Of a stretch of DNA of 64,000 bases, positions 42,274-51,628 are shown one piece after another. The notes beneath the pieces were generated by a model that worked only from the letters and a program-made list of their open reading frames with translations, made no database searches and was not told where the DNA came from. Position 1 is the stretch's first letter; each line of letters starts with the position of its first letter. The translations under genes were made by a program, and so were the position numbers. This DNA comes from Ruania alba (GTDB lineage Bacteria; Actinomycetota; Actinomycetes; Actinomycetales; Beutenbergiaceae), in assembly GCF_900105765.1 (NCBI RefSeq), contig NZ_FNTX01000002.1, positions 2,294,001-2,358,000 of the forward strand, given 5' to 3'.

Positions 42274-43425
42274 ATGAGACCCGCTCGCCTTCTCGCCGGC
42301 GCGACCGCCGGCGCCACCGCCCTGGTCATGCTCGGCGCCGCCCCGTCCGTGGCCGGCAACGACCGACCGTCCGAGCGCTGTGATCTGCTCGATGCGGAGC
42401 TCTCCACCTCCGCGCAGGTGCACGATGAACTCACCGACCGGTTTGTCGACTATGGCGACTCCGGGCAGGGATGGACCGGTGGCGACTCCACGTACTCCAT
42501 CCCGATGTCGGACGGCCGCACGGTGTGGGTCTTCTCGGACACCTTCCTCGGCCCGGTGAACGACGACGGCACGCGCCCACTGGAGACCCCGTTCCTCAAC
42601 AACAGCTTCGTGGTGACCGACGGCGACGACACGAGCACGGTCACCGGCGGGACGGCTGCTGAACCGACGTCGCTGATCGAGCCGCCTGAGGACGGCGGCT
42701 GGTACTGGGTCGGCGACGGTGTCCAGGCCTCGGACGGCACCGTCCAGCTGACCGCTCTGCAGTTCTGGTACGGCGGCGGGGGATCATTCGACTTCGGCTG
42801 GGAGAGCAACCACCTCGCCCGCTTCGACCCCGACACCCTCGAGCTGCTCTCGCTCACCGATCTCCCCTCGGCCTCCGGGGTGCAGTGGGCGAGCTGGATC
42901 GAGCCGGCCGGGCGCTACACCTACATCTACGGGGTCGATGACGGCGGAGCGGAGAAGTTCCTCCACGTCGCCCGGGTCCGGGGTACTGATCTCACCGGTC
43001 GCTGGCAGTTCTGGGCCGGGAACCGGTGGAGCTGGGACGAGACGCACACGGTGCCCCTGATGGACGGTGTTGCGAACGAGTACAGCGTCTCCGCGCTCGC
43101 CGATGGCTACCTGCTGATCACCCAGGACACCCACGAGCTGTTCAGCCGCAACGTCGAGGCCTATGTCGCGTGCTCACCGACCGGCCCGTTCCGCTCGATC
43201 GGCACCGTGTACGAGATCCCGGAGGTGGGCGCCGGTGGGAGCTATGCGAACCCGAACGTCTTTGCCTACAACGCCCATGAGCATCCCGAGCTGCGCGAGG
43301 TGACCGAGGACGGCCTCACCACGGTGCTTACGTACAACGTGAACAGCTTCGACTCGAGCGAGCTGTATGAGGACGTCACGATCTACCGGCCGCGATTCGT
43401 CGAGCTGGCGCTCACCTTCGAGTGA
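42274..43425 (+). CDS. Secreted DUF5005/DUF4185-like beta-propeller protein
   Basis: A 383-residue protein behind AAAGGAG, with a signal peptide (LLAGATAGATALVMLGAAPSVAG). The mature part begins with WTGGDSTYSIPMSDGRTVWVFSDTFLG, the typical start of DUF5005/DUF4185 five-bladed propellers, and later shows HLARFDPDTLELLSL, NEYSVSALADGYLLITQD and SYANPNVFAYNAHEHPEL. This superfamily is related to glycoside hydrolases and binds or cleaves extracellular glycans. A FadR-type operator shared with gntR lies 49 bases upstream (centre to start), so it should be induced together with the importer operon downstream. Confidence 0.78.
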   Translation: MRPARLLAGATAGATALVMLGAAPSVAGNDRPSERCDLLDAELSTSAQVHDELTDRFVDYGDSGQGWTGGDSTYSIPMSDGRTVWVFSDTFLGPVNDDGTRPLETPFLNNSFVVTDGDDTSTVTGGTAAEPTSLIEPPEDGGWYWVGDGVQASDGTVQLTALQFWYGGGGSFDFGWESNHLARFDPDTLELLSLTDLPSASGVQWASWIEPAGRYTYIYGVDDGGAEKFLHVARVRGTDLTGRWQFWAGNRWSWDETHTVPLMDGVANEYSVSALADGYLLITQDTHELFSRNVEAYVACSPTGPFRSIGTVYEIPEVGAGGSYANPNVFAYNAHEHPELREVTEDGLTTVLTYNVNSFDSSELYEDVTIYRPRFVELALTFE

Positions 43426-43428
43426 GGG

Positions 43429-43461
43429 TTGCACGCGATGAGATCAAGTGATTAGATCACT
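43429..43461 (+). promoter_or_regulatory. gntR promoter with autoregulatory operator
   Basis: TTGCAC (43429-43434) and TTAGAT (43452-43457) are 17 bases apart; the ATG follows six bases later. The palindrome AGTGAT-TAG-ATCACT (43447-43461) and the shared 11-mer GATCAAGTGAT (43442-43452) cover the -10 box, so the regulator should repress itself. Confidence 0.6.
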
Positions 43462-43463
43462 CT

Positions 43464-44159
43464 ATGTCTTCCGTTCCATCGTTGCGTCGCAACCTCTCCG
43501 GTGATCTCGCCCAGGCCGTGGTGGCGCTGGTGGAGCAGGAGGGGTTGCGGCCCGGCGATCCGTTGGAGTCGCTGAAGGCGCTCGCTGCACGCTTCGATGT
43601 CGCGGTGCCGACGATGCGGGAGGCGTTGCGCCGCCTAGAGGGGCTGGGGCTCGTCGATTTCCGGCACGGGTCCGGGATCTACGTCGGGATCAATGCCGGG
43701 CGTCGGGTCTTGGCCAACCCGGTGCAGTCCCGTCCGGATGCGGATCAGCTGGTCGAGCTGCTCGAGGCGCGCCGGCAGATCGAGCCGTCTCTTGCCATGC
43801 TCGCTGCTCAGGTGCGTGACGAGGCCGGGATCGCCCTGATGGAGGAGTCCCTGGCCAGTGCGCAGGAGCAGATCGCCTCAGGTGACGACGCCCTGTGGCT
43901 GACCAACCTCGACTTCCACCGCGCGGTGGCCGCTGCCGGTGGAAACAGTGTGCTGGTGGAGGTGCTCGACTCGATCGTGCTCGTGCACGCCGAGGACCAG
44001 CGCGAGATCCTCCGGCTACACGGCGATGCCAGCGCCGACTATGCCGAGCACGCCCGTATCGCCGAGTGCGTGCGCCGCGGCGACCCTCAGGCCGCGCGGG
44101 ACGCGGCCTACACCCACCTCGACCACGTGGTCGAGGTGATCCGGGCTCGGCGCGGCTGA
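43464..44159 (+). CDS. FadR-type GntR transcriptional regulator
   Basis: A 231-residue regulator. The winged helix is LESLKALAARFDVAVPTMREALRRLEGLGLVDFRHGSG, and the C-terminal FCD effector domain is all-helical with metal-site-type residues in LDFHRAVAAAGGNSVLVEVLD and YAEHARIAECVRRGD. Such proteins release DNA on binding small carboxylic acids or sugar acids. It begins without a ribosome site directly after its own -10 box. It heads the 43.5-57.4 kb locus whose enzymes (dehydratase, lactonase) handle sugar acids, matching the usual ligand class. Confidence 0.92.
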   Translation: MSSVPSLRRNLSGDLAQAVVALVEQEGLRPGDPLESLKALAARFDVAVPTMREALRRLEGLGLVDFRHGSGIYVGINAGRRVLANPVQSRPDADQLVELLEARRQIEPSLAMLAAQVRDEAGIALMEESLASAQEQIASGDDALWLTNLDFHRAVAAAGGNSVLVEVLDSIVLVHAEDQREILRLHGDASADYAEHARIAECVRRGDPQAARDAAYTHLDHVVEVIRARRG

Positions 44160-44224
44160 GTCCACTCCACCCCAGACCGGCGACCGTGACAGCCGGCCCG
44201 TCCACACACGAAGAGGTGTCCGTG

Positions 44225-45514
44225 ATGAGAAGTACCCCGATAGCTGCGCTCGCTGTCTTGACGAGCGCTGCGCTGGCGTTGGCAGCCTGTTCCGGAGGCT
44301 CCGATGGCAATGGCAACGACAATGGCAACGGATCCGCAGACGGCGGTGACACCAGCGAGGTCACCCTCGACTTCTTCACCGACAAGGCCGCCTGGGAACC
44401 CTCCTTCGACGACATGAACGCTGCTTCTGACGGGGTGGCGCCGCAGCTGTCGTTCACGGGGTACTCCGACCCCACCGCCTACGACGCCTTCATCAAGCAG
44501 TCCTTCCGTACGAACGAACGGCCCGACCTGTTCACCTGGCACACCGGCGACCGGCTCGGTGAGTTGGTCGAGCAGGGTCTGGTGGCCGAGACCACCGAGA
44601 TCTGGGACCAGGCGATCGCGGACGGCTTCGTCACCGAGGAGCTCGCGCAGAGCTACACCTACGACGGCAAGCAGTACTGCGTGCCGCTGCACGTCGTGTA
44701 CTGGGTGATGTATTACAACACCGAGATCTTCGCCGAGCACGACCTCGAGGTGCCCACCACTTGGGAGGAGTTCACCGCCGTCGCCGACGCGCTGGTCGAG
44801 GCCGGCGTGGTGCCGCTGCACCAGATGAACATCATCTTCGAGTTCGTCTGGTTCCAGGCGATCCTCGCCGGCTCAGACCTGGAGGCCTACCACGGGCTCT
44901 CCGACGGCAGCGTGAGCTACACCGATCCGCCGGTGGTCGAGGCGATGGACACCTGGCACCAGATGCAGTCCGACGGCTACTTCATCGACCCGGGCGTGAC
45001 GACCGACCCGCAGACCCTGCTGCAGACCGGGGAGACGGCGATGGCCTACTTCGGCACGTTCTTCACCGGTCAGCTCACCGACCTGGGCATGGCCTCCGGT
45101 GAGGACTACGGCATGTTCGTCCTTCCCAGCGTGAACCCAGAGATGTCCGAGACCCCGGTCGCGGTGGAGACCGGCCCCCTGTGCGTGGGGACCGACAGTG
45201 AGAACCAGCAGGCGGCCCTGGACTACAGCGCCTGGTGGATGGGCACCGAGGCACAGTCCGCGTGGAGCGAGTCCCGCGGCGACGTCTCCTTCAACCCGAA
45301 CGCCACCGTCACCGACGAAGCGCTCGCCGAGATCACCGCGCAGGTCACCGGGGAGGGGCACGTCCAGTACGGCCGCTACCTCGAGGCCACCCCGAACACG
45401 ATCTACACGGTGGCCGCGGAAGAGTTCGGCGCCTTCGTCACCAACAACGACGATCCGATGGGGCACCTGGAGGCGATCCAGGCGGAGGCAGATGCCTATT
45501 GGGCCGAGCAGTGA
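44225..45514 (+). CDS. Sugar ABC transporter substrate-binding lipoprotein
   Basis: A 429-residue family-1 solute-binding protein with lipobox ending at Cys22 (LALAAC) and an Asn/Gly/Asp linker (SDGNGNDNGNGSADGG). The mature start is VTLDFFTDKAAWEPSFDD; the hinge block is DGKQYCVPLHVVYWVMYYNTEIFAEHDLEVPTTW. It overlaps the first permease gene by four bases. Paralogous to the protein encoded at 49458, with the same motif order but clearly diverged, so the two importers probably take different ligands. Confidence 0.93.
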   Translation: MRSTPIAALAVLTSAALALAACSGGSDGNGNDNGNGSADGGDTSEVTLDFFTDKAAWEPSFDDMNAASDGVAPQLSFTGYSDPTAYDAFIKQSFRTNERPDLFTWHTGDRLGELVEQGLVAETTEIWDQAIADGFVTEELAQSYTYDGKQYCVPLHVVYWVMYYNTEIFAEHDLEVPTTWEEFTAVADALVEAGVVPLHQMNIIFEFVWFQAILAGSDLEAYHGLSDGSVSYTDPPVVEAMDTWHQMQSDGYFIDPGVTTDPQTLLQTGETAMAYFGTFFTGQLTDLGMASGEDYGMFVLPSVNPEMSETPVAVETGPLCVGTDSENQQAALDYSAWWMGTEAQSAWSESRGDVSFNPNATVTDEALAEITAQVTGEGHVQYGRYLEATPNTIYTVAAEEFGAFVTNNDDPMGHLEAIQAEADAYWAEQ

Positions 45515-46431
45515 CCCAGCCCACCCCACGGCAGGCCGATCTGCTGCCGGCGGCGCGGCGGACCCGGAACCAGTACTGGCTCTCCAGCGCCGGCTTCGTG
45601 GCCCCGGCCGTGCTGCTGGTGGCGGTCGTCCTCTACCTGCCCTTCATCTGGACCACCTGGATCAGTTTCACCGAGTACAACGGGCTCGGTGACCCGGCAT
45701 GGGTGGGGCTGGCGAACTATCGGGAGATGTTCGCCGACCCCGAGTTCCTCACCTCGATCCGGAACACCCTGTTCTGGGTAGTCGGCACGATCGCCCTCCC
45801 GGTGGGCCTCGGGCTGCTCATCGCCACGCTGAGTCATGGCATGCCGAACGCGACGCTCTTCCGGCTGCCGTTCCTCATCCCGTATGCGGTCTCGGGTGTG
45901 GCCGTCGGGGTGATCTGGTCGTTCGTGCTGCAGACGAACGGGGCCCTCAGCCAGGCGCTCGAGGTGCTGGGACTACCGGGCTCGGAGCTGCGCTGGTTGC
46001 TGGACGACCCGCTGAACACCTTTGTGATGATCGGCGCCGCCACCTGGCAGGGCGCCGGGGTGAACGCTCTACTGTTCGGGATCGGCCTGCAGTCCATCCC
46101 GAAGGAGCCGATCGAGGCCGCCCGGGTGGACGGTGCGAGCGGGTTCACCCTGTTCCGCACGATGACCTGGCCGATGCTCGCACCGCTGACCACGGTGGTG
46201 GTCGGCCTGGCGATCGTGGGCAGCCTGAAGACCTTCGATGTGATCTGGGGGATGACCAAGGGAGGCCCGGGCCGGGTCTCGGAGACGCTCGCGCTGACGA
46301 TGTTCAAGGAGACGTTCGTGAACAACGCCTACGGTCTCGGGGCAGCTGTTGCCCTCTTCCTCACCGTGGTCACGGTGCTTGCCTCGGTCCTCTACCTGCG
46401 CCGTCAGCTTGCTGACTCGCGGTCGATCTGA
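45511..46431 (+). CDS. Carbohydrate ABC transporter permease (MalF type)
   Basis: A 306-residue permease from the GTG at 45511, overlapping the binding-protein stop (GTGA). Six membrane helices begin GFVAPAVLLVAVVLYLPFIW. The EAA loop is EAARVDGASGFTLFRTMTWPML, followed by FDVIWGMTKGGPGRVSE. Works with the MalG-type permease ten bases downstream. No ATPase gene is nearby. Confidence 0.93.
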   Translation: MTQPTPRQADLLPAARRTRNQYWLSSAGFVAPAVLLVAVVLYLPFIWTTWISFTEYNGLGDPAWVGLANYREMFADPEFLTSIRNTLFWVVGTIALPVGLGLLIATLSHGMPNATLFRLPFLIPYAVSGVAVGVIWSFVLQTNGALSQALEVLGLPGSELRWLLDDPLNTFVMIGAATWQGAGVNALLFGIGLQSIPKEPIEAARVDGASGFTLFRTMTWPMLAPLTTVVVGLAIVGSLKTFDVIWGMTKGGPGRVSETLALTMFKETFVNNAYGLGAAVALFLTVVTVLASVLYLRRQLADSRSI

Positions 46432-46441
46432 GGAGGCGGGA

Positions 46442-47251
46442 ATGCTCATCCGACGGATCGTGCTCGGCACCCTCGGTGTGCTCTGGCTGGTGCCGGTCTA
46501 CCTGCTGCTCGCGAACGCTTCCAAGCTCCCGGCCGAGTTCGGGGACTACGGTCTCTGGGAACCGGGCACCCTCGGCGGGCTCTGGGCGAACTTCGCCGAG
46601 GCGTGGGACCGCGGCAAGCTCTCCGGTGGCCTGCTCTCCACGACGGTCTACGCCATCGTCAGTCCGTTGATCGCGGTGATCGTCGGTGCGGCGGCCGGAT
46701 TCTCCATCGTGGCGCTGCGGTTGCGGCACGGGTTCACCTGGTTCGTGGTGATCTTCGCTAGCTCGATCTTCCCGCTGCAGATGATCCTGATGCCGCTCTT
46801 CGTCGGCTATGCAGAGACGGGCCTGTTCAACACCCGGGTCGGGATGATCGTGGTGTACACCGTGATCGCGGTGCCGTTCTCCGCGTTCGTGCTGCGCAAC
46901 TTCTTCACCGGGATCGCCCACCAGGTGTTCGAGGCCGCGGTGGTGGACGGAGCGTCCACCCGGCGGATCTTTGCCCAGATCTACCTGCCGATGGCCCGGC
47001 CCGCGCTCATCGCGGTCTTCATCCTGCAGGCCACGTTCATCTGGAACGACCTGCTGCTGGGGCTCACCCTCACCCAGTCCGCTGAGGTGCGCCCGATCGT
47101 CACGGCGCTCTCGGCGCTGCAGAGCACCTATGGCGGATCGGCCATGTCGACCGTTCTCGCCGGTGGCCTGCTCGTCTCGCTTCCCACGGTGGTGCTGTTT
47201 CTGGCCACCCAACGCGTGTTCACCCGCGGCCTCTCGCTTGGCCAGTTCTAG
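46442..47251 (+). CDS. Carbohydrate ABC transporter permease (MalG type)
   Basis: A 269-residue permease behind GAGGAGGCGGGA. The EAA loop is EAAVVDGASTRRIFAQIYLPM, with ATFIWNDLLLGLTLTQS and the C-terminal TQRVFTRGLSLGQF, as in many actinobacterial MalG proteins. The next gene (SDR) begins nine bases later, so importer and catabolic genes form one operon. Confidence 0.93.
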   Translation: MLIRRIVLGTLGVLWLVPVYLLLANASKLPAEFGDYGLWEPGTLGGLWANFAEAWDRGKLSGGLLSTTVYAIVSPLIAVIVGAAAGFSIVALRLRHGFTWFVVIFASSIFPLQMILMPLFVGYAETGLFNTRVGMIVVYTVIAVPFSAFVLRNFFTGIAHQVFEAAVVDGASTRRIFAQIYLPMARPALIAVFILQATFIWNDLLLGLTLTQSAEVRPIVTALSALQSTYGGSAMSTVLAGGLLVSLPTVVLFLATQRVFTRGLSLGQF

Positions 47252-47259
47252 GAGGTTTC

Positions 47260-48117
47260 ATGTCACAGTCAACGCCCGACGGCGGCCCGCACCAGGCCGT
47301 GGTGGTCACCGGTGCCGCTGCCGGTATCGGAGCAGGTGCCGTGCGCCACCTGGTGGCGCAGGGACGGCGCGTGTATGCCATCGACCGGGATGCAGCGGGC
47401 GTGGCCGCCCTGGCCGCCGAGGCGCCCGAGCAGATCCTGCCGGTGCCCGCTGACGTGGCCGACGAGTCGGCCATGCGCGCCGCCTTCGCCACGATCGCCG
47501 ACGACGCAGCGCGCCCTGGGCAGGGTGTCGGTGGACTGGTCTGTGCGGCCGGCATCCAGACCTACGGAACGGTCGACAGCACCGACATGGCCACCTACGA
47601 CGCGGTGATGGGCGTCAACGTGCGGGGCGCGTTCCTTGCGGCACATTTCGCGATCCCGCTCATCCGCACGACCGGACGCGGCGGGAGCGTCGTGCTGGTC
47701 TCCTCGGTACAGGCCTATGTGGCACAGCAGGGGGTGGCCGCCTATGCCGCCACCAAGGGGGCGCTACTCTCCCTCACCCGGGCGATGGCCGTGGACCACG
47801 CAGCCGAGGGAATTCGGGTGAACGCCGTCTGCCCGGGGTCGGTCGACACCCCGATGCTGCGCTGGGCGGCCGGTCTGCACGCCGGCGATGCGGGCGGTGA
47901 GGGCAGCGCCGACCCCGCCGCGGTCGATGCCATCGTGGCCGATTGGGGCCGATCGCACCCACTGGGCCGGGTGGCCCGCACCGACGAGGTCGCGGACGTG
48001 ATCGGCTATCTGCTCAGTGATCGCGCCTCCTTCGTGACCGGTGCGGATCTGAAGGTGGACGGCGGACTCACGGCGGGCAACGCCGTCGTGCTGCCCGAGG
48101 ACGGGAGCGAGAAGTGA
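47260..48117 (+). CDS. SDR family oxidoreductase
   Basis: A 285-residue classical short-chain dehydrogenase. The cofactor motif is [19 protein letters not shown], the structural motif [11 protein letters not shown], the catalytic serine is in [11 protein letters not shown], and [15 protein letters not shown] contains the YxxxK pair. The ending [14 protein letters not shown] is standard. It probably oxidises a sugar, aldose or deoxy-sugar acid to feed the dehydratase encoded next, whose GTG overlaps its stop. Confidence 0.9.
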   Translation: MSQSTPDGGPHQAVVVTGAAAGIGAGAVRHLVAQGRRVYAIDRDAAGVAALAAEAPEQILPVPADVADESAMRAAFATIADDAARPGQGVGGLVCAAGIQTYGTVDSTDMATYDAVMGVNVRGAFLAAHFAIPLIRTTGRGGSVVLVSSVQAYVAQQGVAAYAATKGALLSLTRAMAVDHAAEGIRVNAVCPGSVDTPMLRWAAGLHAGDAGGEGSADPAAVDAIVADWGRSHPLGRVARTDEVADVIGYLLSDRASFVTGADLKVDGGLTAGNAVVLPEDGSEK

Positions 48118-49397
48118 ACACCAGCGGGCTGAGCATCGCCGCGATCCGGGCCACCACGGTGACCGTGCCTCTGGAGGCGCCGTTGCGGCACTCCAACGGC
48201 GCCCACTGGGGGCGGTTCGTGCGCACCATCGTGGAGGTGGAGGCCAGCAACGGGCTGATCGGGCTGGGCGAGCTCGGCGGGGGAGGGCAGAGCGCGGAGG
48301 CCGCCATCGAAGCGCTCACCCCGTACCTGGTGGGGCACGACCCGGCGAACACCGAAGCGCTGCGGTTCATGATCGCCAACCCCACCGCGAGCCTGTACAA
48401 CAACCGCACCCAGCTGCTCGCCGCCGTCGAGTTCGCCTGCCTGGACCTGGTCGGCCAGCATGTAGGCCTGCCGGTGCACGCCCTGCTCGGCGGCAAGGTC
48501 CGCGACGAGGTGGAGTTCGCCTCCTACCTGTTCTACCGCTATGCCGGACCGGACGGCACGGGCGAGGTGCGCACCGCCGACCAGCTCGTGGCCGAGGCCC
48601 GCCGCCTCAAGGAGACCTACGGCTTCCGGGTACACAAGCTCAAGGCCGGGGTTTTCGCTACCGACCACGAGCTGGAGTGCTACGAGGCGCTCGCGGACGC
48701 GATGGGCCCCACGGACCGGCTGCGCTACGACCCGAACGGTGCGCTCAGCGTGGAGGAATCGATCCGGTTCGCCCGCGCGATCGAGGACCTCCCGAACGAC
48801 TACCTGGAGGACCCGGTCTACTCGATGACCGGGATGCGCCGGGTGCGGGAGAACACCCCGATCCCGCTGGCCACGAACACCGTGGTGGTCAATGCCGAAC
48901 AGCTCGCAGCGAACGTGCTGCACCCGGCGGCGGACGTGATCCTGCTGGACACCACGTTCTGGGGTGGGATCCGGTCGTGCATGAAGGCCGGTGCCATCTG
49001 CGAGGCGTTCTCCCTCGGTGTGGCGGTGCACTCCTCCGGGGAGCTGGGCATCCAGCTCGCCACCATGCTGCACCTGGGCGCCGCGCTGCCGAACCTGACG
49101 TTCGCAGCCGATGCGCACTACCACCACCTCACCGACGACATCGTGGAGGGCGGCCTGCGCCCGTACGTCGACGGGAAGATGACCGTGCCCACCGAACCCG
49201 GGCTCGGCGTGCGGCTGGACCGGGACAAGGTAGCTGAGTACGCCGAGCTCTATCGCGAGCTCGGCGGATACCCCTATGACCGGGACCCCGGCCGACCGGA
49301 CTGGTACCCGCTGCTGCCGAACACCTCGTTCGCCGACCACACCGACGACACGCTGCCCGAACCGCTCGCGGCCGAGTACGCCCGCCGGCGGCGCTGA
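48114..49397 (+). CDS. Acid-sugar dehydratase of the enolase superfamily (glucarate dehydratase-like)
   Basis: A 427-residue enolase-superfamily enzyme. The N-terminal capping domain is followed by the barrel with the KxK base (HKLKAG), metal ligands in RYDPNGA, YLEDPV and ATNTVVV, and the catalytic histidine region [13 protein letters not shown]. The ATN motif in place of a third Asp/Glu is characteristic of the glucarate dehydratase group. The reaction expected is dehydration of an aldonate/aldarate to a 2-keto-3-deoxy acid. The substrate cannot be fixed from sequence. GTG overlaps the SDR stop. Confidence 0.85.
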   Translation: MNTSGLSIAAIRATTVTVPLEAPLRHSNGAHWGRFVRTIVEVEASNGLIGLGELGGGGQSAEAAIEALTPYLVGHDPANTEALRFMIANPTASLYNNRTQLLAAVEFACLDLVGQHVGLPVHALLGGKVRDEVEFASYLFYRYAGPDGTGEVRTADQLVAEARRLKETYGFRVHKLKAGVFATDHELECYEALADAMGPTDRLRYDPNGALSVEESIRFARAIEDLPNDYLEDPVYSMTGMRRVRENTPIPLATNTVVVNAEQLAANVLHPAADVILLDTTFWGGIRSCMKAGAICEAFSLGVAVHSSGELGIQLATMLHLGAALPNLTFAADAHYHHLTDDIVEGGLRPYVDGKMTVPTEPGLGVRLDRDKVAEYAELYRELGGYPYDRDPGRPDWYPLLPNTSFADHTDDTLPEPLAAEYARRRR

Positions 49398-49457
49398 CCG
49401 ACGCGTCGGCCGATGCCGGCGTCACTGACCTGTATCACTGACCGCGAAGGAACGATC

Positions 49458-50726
49458 ATGAGACGTAGAACCTTGGCCGCAGCAACGACAGCCGTGGCCG
49501 CGGTGATGCTGGCCGCCTGTACCCAGGGGTCGCAGACGGCGGACTCCGGGGAGAACACCCTCGACTACATCGGCGATGAAGCAGCGGTGCTTCCGCAGAT
49601 CACCGCGGCGGCGGATGCCGTTGAGGAGGTGACCGAGCTGCAGTTCGAGTCCCGGACCGTGCAGTCCACCGAGAACTACCAGCAGGTGATCCGCTCGTCG
49701 TTGACCTCCGACAGCGCTCCCGACCTGCTCAAGTGGTGGAACGGCTATCGCTTGCAGGAGCTGGCCAGGAGCGATGGGCTGCTCGACATCACGGCGCAGT
49801 GGGACGAAGCGGTCGAGAACGGCTGGCTGGATGATTCCACCAGAGACGCGTTCTCTTACGACGGCAGCGTCTATGCGATGCCGTTCGACGCGAGCTACTG
49901 GGTGGTCTACTACAACAGAGGCGTCTACGACGAGCTCGGCCTCGAGGTGCCGACGACCTGGGACGAGTTCATGTCCAACGCGCAGACGATCGCCGATGCC
50001 GACATCACGCCGTTCTTCGCCACGATCGACGGCGGATGGACCTCGTTCATCTGGTACGAGGAGCTTCTCAGCAAGTCCGACCCGCAGCTGTACATGGATC
50101 TGACCAGTGGTGCGGCGAGCTACACCGACCCGGGCTCGCGCGAGGTGATGGAGCTCTGGCTCGACATGTACGACCGCGGCTTCTTCACCCCGGCGGACAC
50201 TCCGTGGGCGGACGAGCCGGCGATGCTCGCCTCCGGGAACGTGGCCATGACGGTGGCCGGGGCGTGGCGGAACGGCGCCTTCATCGAGGCAGGCCTGACG
50301 GAGGACGACTATGGCGCCTTCGTCATGCCGACGGTTGATGAAGGAACGACACCGAGCGTGATCTCGGAGAGCGGCATCATTGCTGCCGCCTCGGGCGGAA
50401 GTCAGCCTGAGGACGCCGCCACCTGGCTGCTGAACCTCGTCGGTACCGATGCCCAGGAGGCGGCACTCGGTGAGTCCCAAGGGATGAGCCCGAACCCGCA
50501 GGTGAGCCCGCCCAACCCGGTGCTGCAGTCGGTCGCCGAGGACGTCGCCGCGGATGACTATCTGATCCTCACCCGGTACTGGGAGGCGAGCCCGCCGGCC
50601 ATCGTCGAGGGCAACGTGCAGGATCTCGCGGCATTCATGGCCAACCCGTCGGACGGGTCGATCGACAGCACCCTGGCGTCGATGGATGAGCGCTCCGAGT
50701 CCGGCTGGGCGGAGTGGAACGAGTAA
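49458..50726 (+). CDS. Sugar ABC transporter substrate-binding lipoprotein
   Basis: A 422-residue solute-binding protein with lipobox ending at Cys21 (VMLAAC), started at the ATG at 49458 behind GAAGGAACG. The hinge block is DGSVYAMPFDASYWVVYYNRGVYDELGLEVPTTW. It opens a second importer set in the same locus, 60 bases after the dehydratase gene, and is followed two bases after its stop by the permease gene. Confidence 0.93.
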   Translation: MRRRTLAAATTAVAAVMLAACTQGSQTADSGENTLDYIGDEAAVLPQITAAADAVEEVTELQFESRTVQSTENYQQVIRSSLTSDSAPDLLKWWNGYRLQELARSDGLLDITAQWDEAVENGWLDDSTRDAFSYDGSVYAMPFDASYWVVYYNRGVYDELGLEVPTTWDEFMSNAQTIADADITPFFATIDGGWTSFIWYEELLSKSDPQLYMDLTSGAASYTDPGSREVMELWLDMYDRGFFTPADTPWADEPAMLASGNVAMTVAGAWRNGAFIEAGLTEDDYGAFVMPTVDEGTTPSVISESGIIAAASGGSQPEDAATWLLNLVGTDAQEAALGESQGMSPNPQVSPPNPVLQSVAEDVAADDYLILTRYWEASPPAIVEGNVQDLAAFMANPSDGSIDSTLASMDERSESGWAEWNE

Positions 50727-50728
50727 GC

Positions 50729-51628
50729 GTGAGTCGTGCGACGTCCACCCGCAGCCGGTCGACCGTGCCGCTCAGGGTGCAGAATGCCACCTTCCTGGGA
50801 CCGGCGGTCCTCATCGTCGGTGTGCTCCTCCTTGTCCCGTTCGTCCTGACCACCTATCAGAGCCTGACGGCCGACAATGGCCTCGAACCGGCGACGTTCA
50901 TCGGGTTCGACAACTACGCGGCGCTGATGCGAGATGCCGGATTCCTTCACTCGCTGCTGAACACCGTCCTGTGGACCGCAGGTGCCGTCCTGCTGCCGGC
51001 GTCGGTGGGTCTGGCGATCGCGACCTTCACGCGGCCATTGCGGTTCGGGCGGATCTTCCAGCTCGTGTTCATCGTGCCGTACGCACTCTCCGGTGTGGCG
51101 ACCGGGACGATCTGGTCGTTCCTGCTCAGCACGGAGGGTTCGATCAATGCGATCCTCGGAGAGATGGGGCTCGGTGAGCTCGCCCGCGGGTGGTTGCTGA
51201 CCTGGCCCACCAACACGCTCGTGATGATCGGCGTCTACGTGTGGCAGGTGTCCGGCGTGGCGGTGATCCTGTACCTCGTCGGCCTGGACTCGGTGCCGCG
51301 GGAGACCGTGGAGGCCGGTCAGCTCGACGGCGCTCGCGGGGCGTCACTGTTCTGGCACATCATCTTCCCCCAGTTGCGGGCGATCACTGTGGTGGTCGTC
51401 GGCATCTCGCTGACGAACGGCCTGCGGGTCTTCGACCTGATCTGGGTACTCACCGGCGGCGGTCCGGGCCAGGTGAGCGAGGCGCTCGCCGTCACCATGT
51501 ATCGACGAACTTTCGTGCTCGGTGACTACGGCGTCGGCTCGGCGGTCGCGGTGATTCTCACCGTGATCGTGGTCATCACGTCATGGATCTACCTGCGCGC
51601 GCAGATGCCCCGGAGGCGACAGGCATGA
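50729..51628 (+). CDS. Carbohydrate ABC transporter permease (MalF type)
   Basis: A 299-residue permease from the GTG at 50729, two bases after the binding-protein stop. Membrane helices begin GPAVLIVGVLLLVPFVL. The coupling loop is EAGQLDGARGASLFWHIIFPQL, where EAA is changed to EAG, followed by FDLIWVLTGGGPGQVSE. Paralogous to the protein encoded at 45511. Confidence 0.93.
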   Translation: MSRATSTRSRSTVPLRVQNATFLGPAVLIVGVLLLVPFVLTTYQSLTADNGLEPATFIGFDNYAALMRDAGFLHSLLNTVLWTAGAVLLPASVGLAIATFTRPLRFGRIFQLVFIVPYALSGVATGTIWSFLLSTEGSINAILGEMGLGELARGWLLTWPTNTLVMIGVYVWQVSGVAVILYLVGLDSVPRETVEAGQLDGARGASLFWHIIFPQLRAITVVVVGISLTNGLRVFDLIWVLTGGGPGQVSEALAVTMYRRTFVLGDYGVGSAVAVILTVIVVITSWIYLRAQMPRRRQA

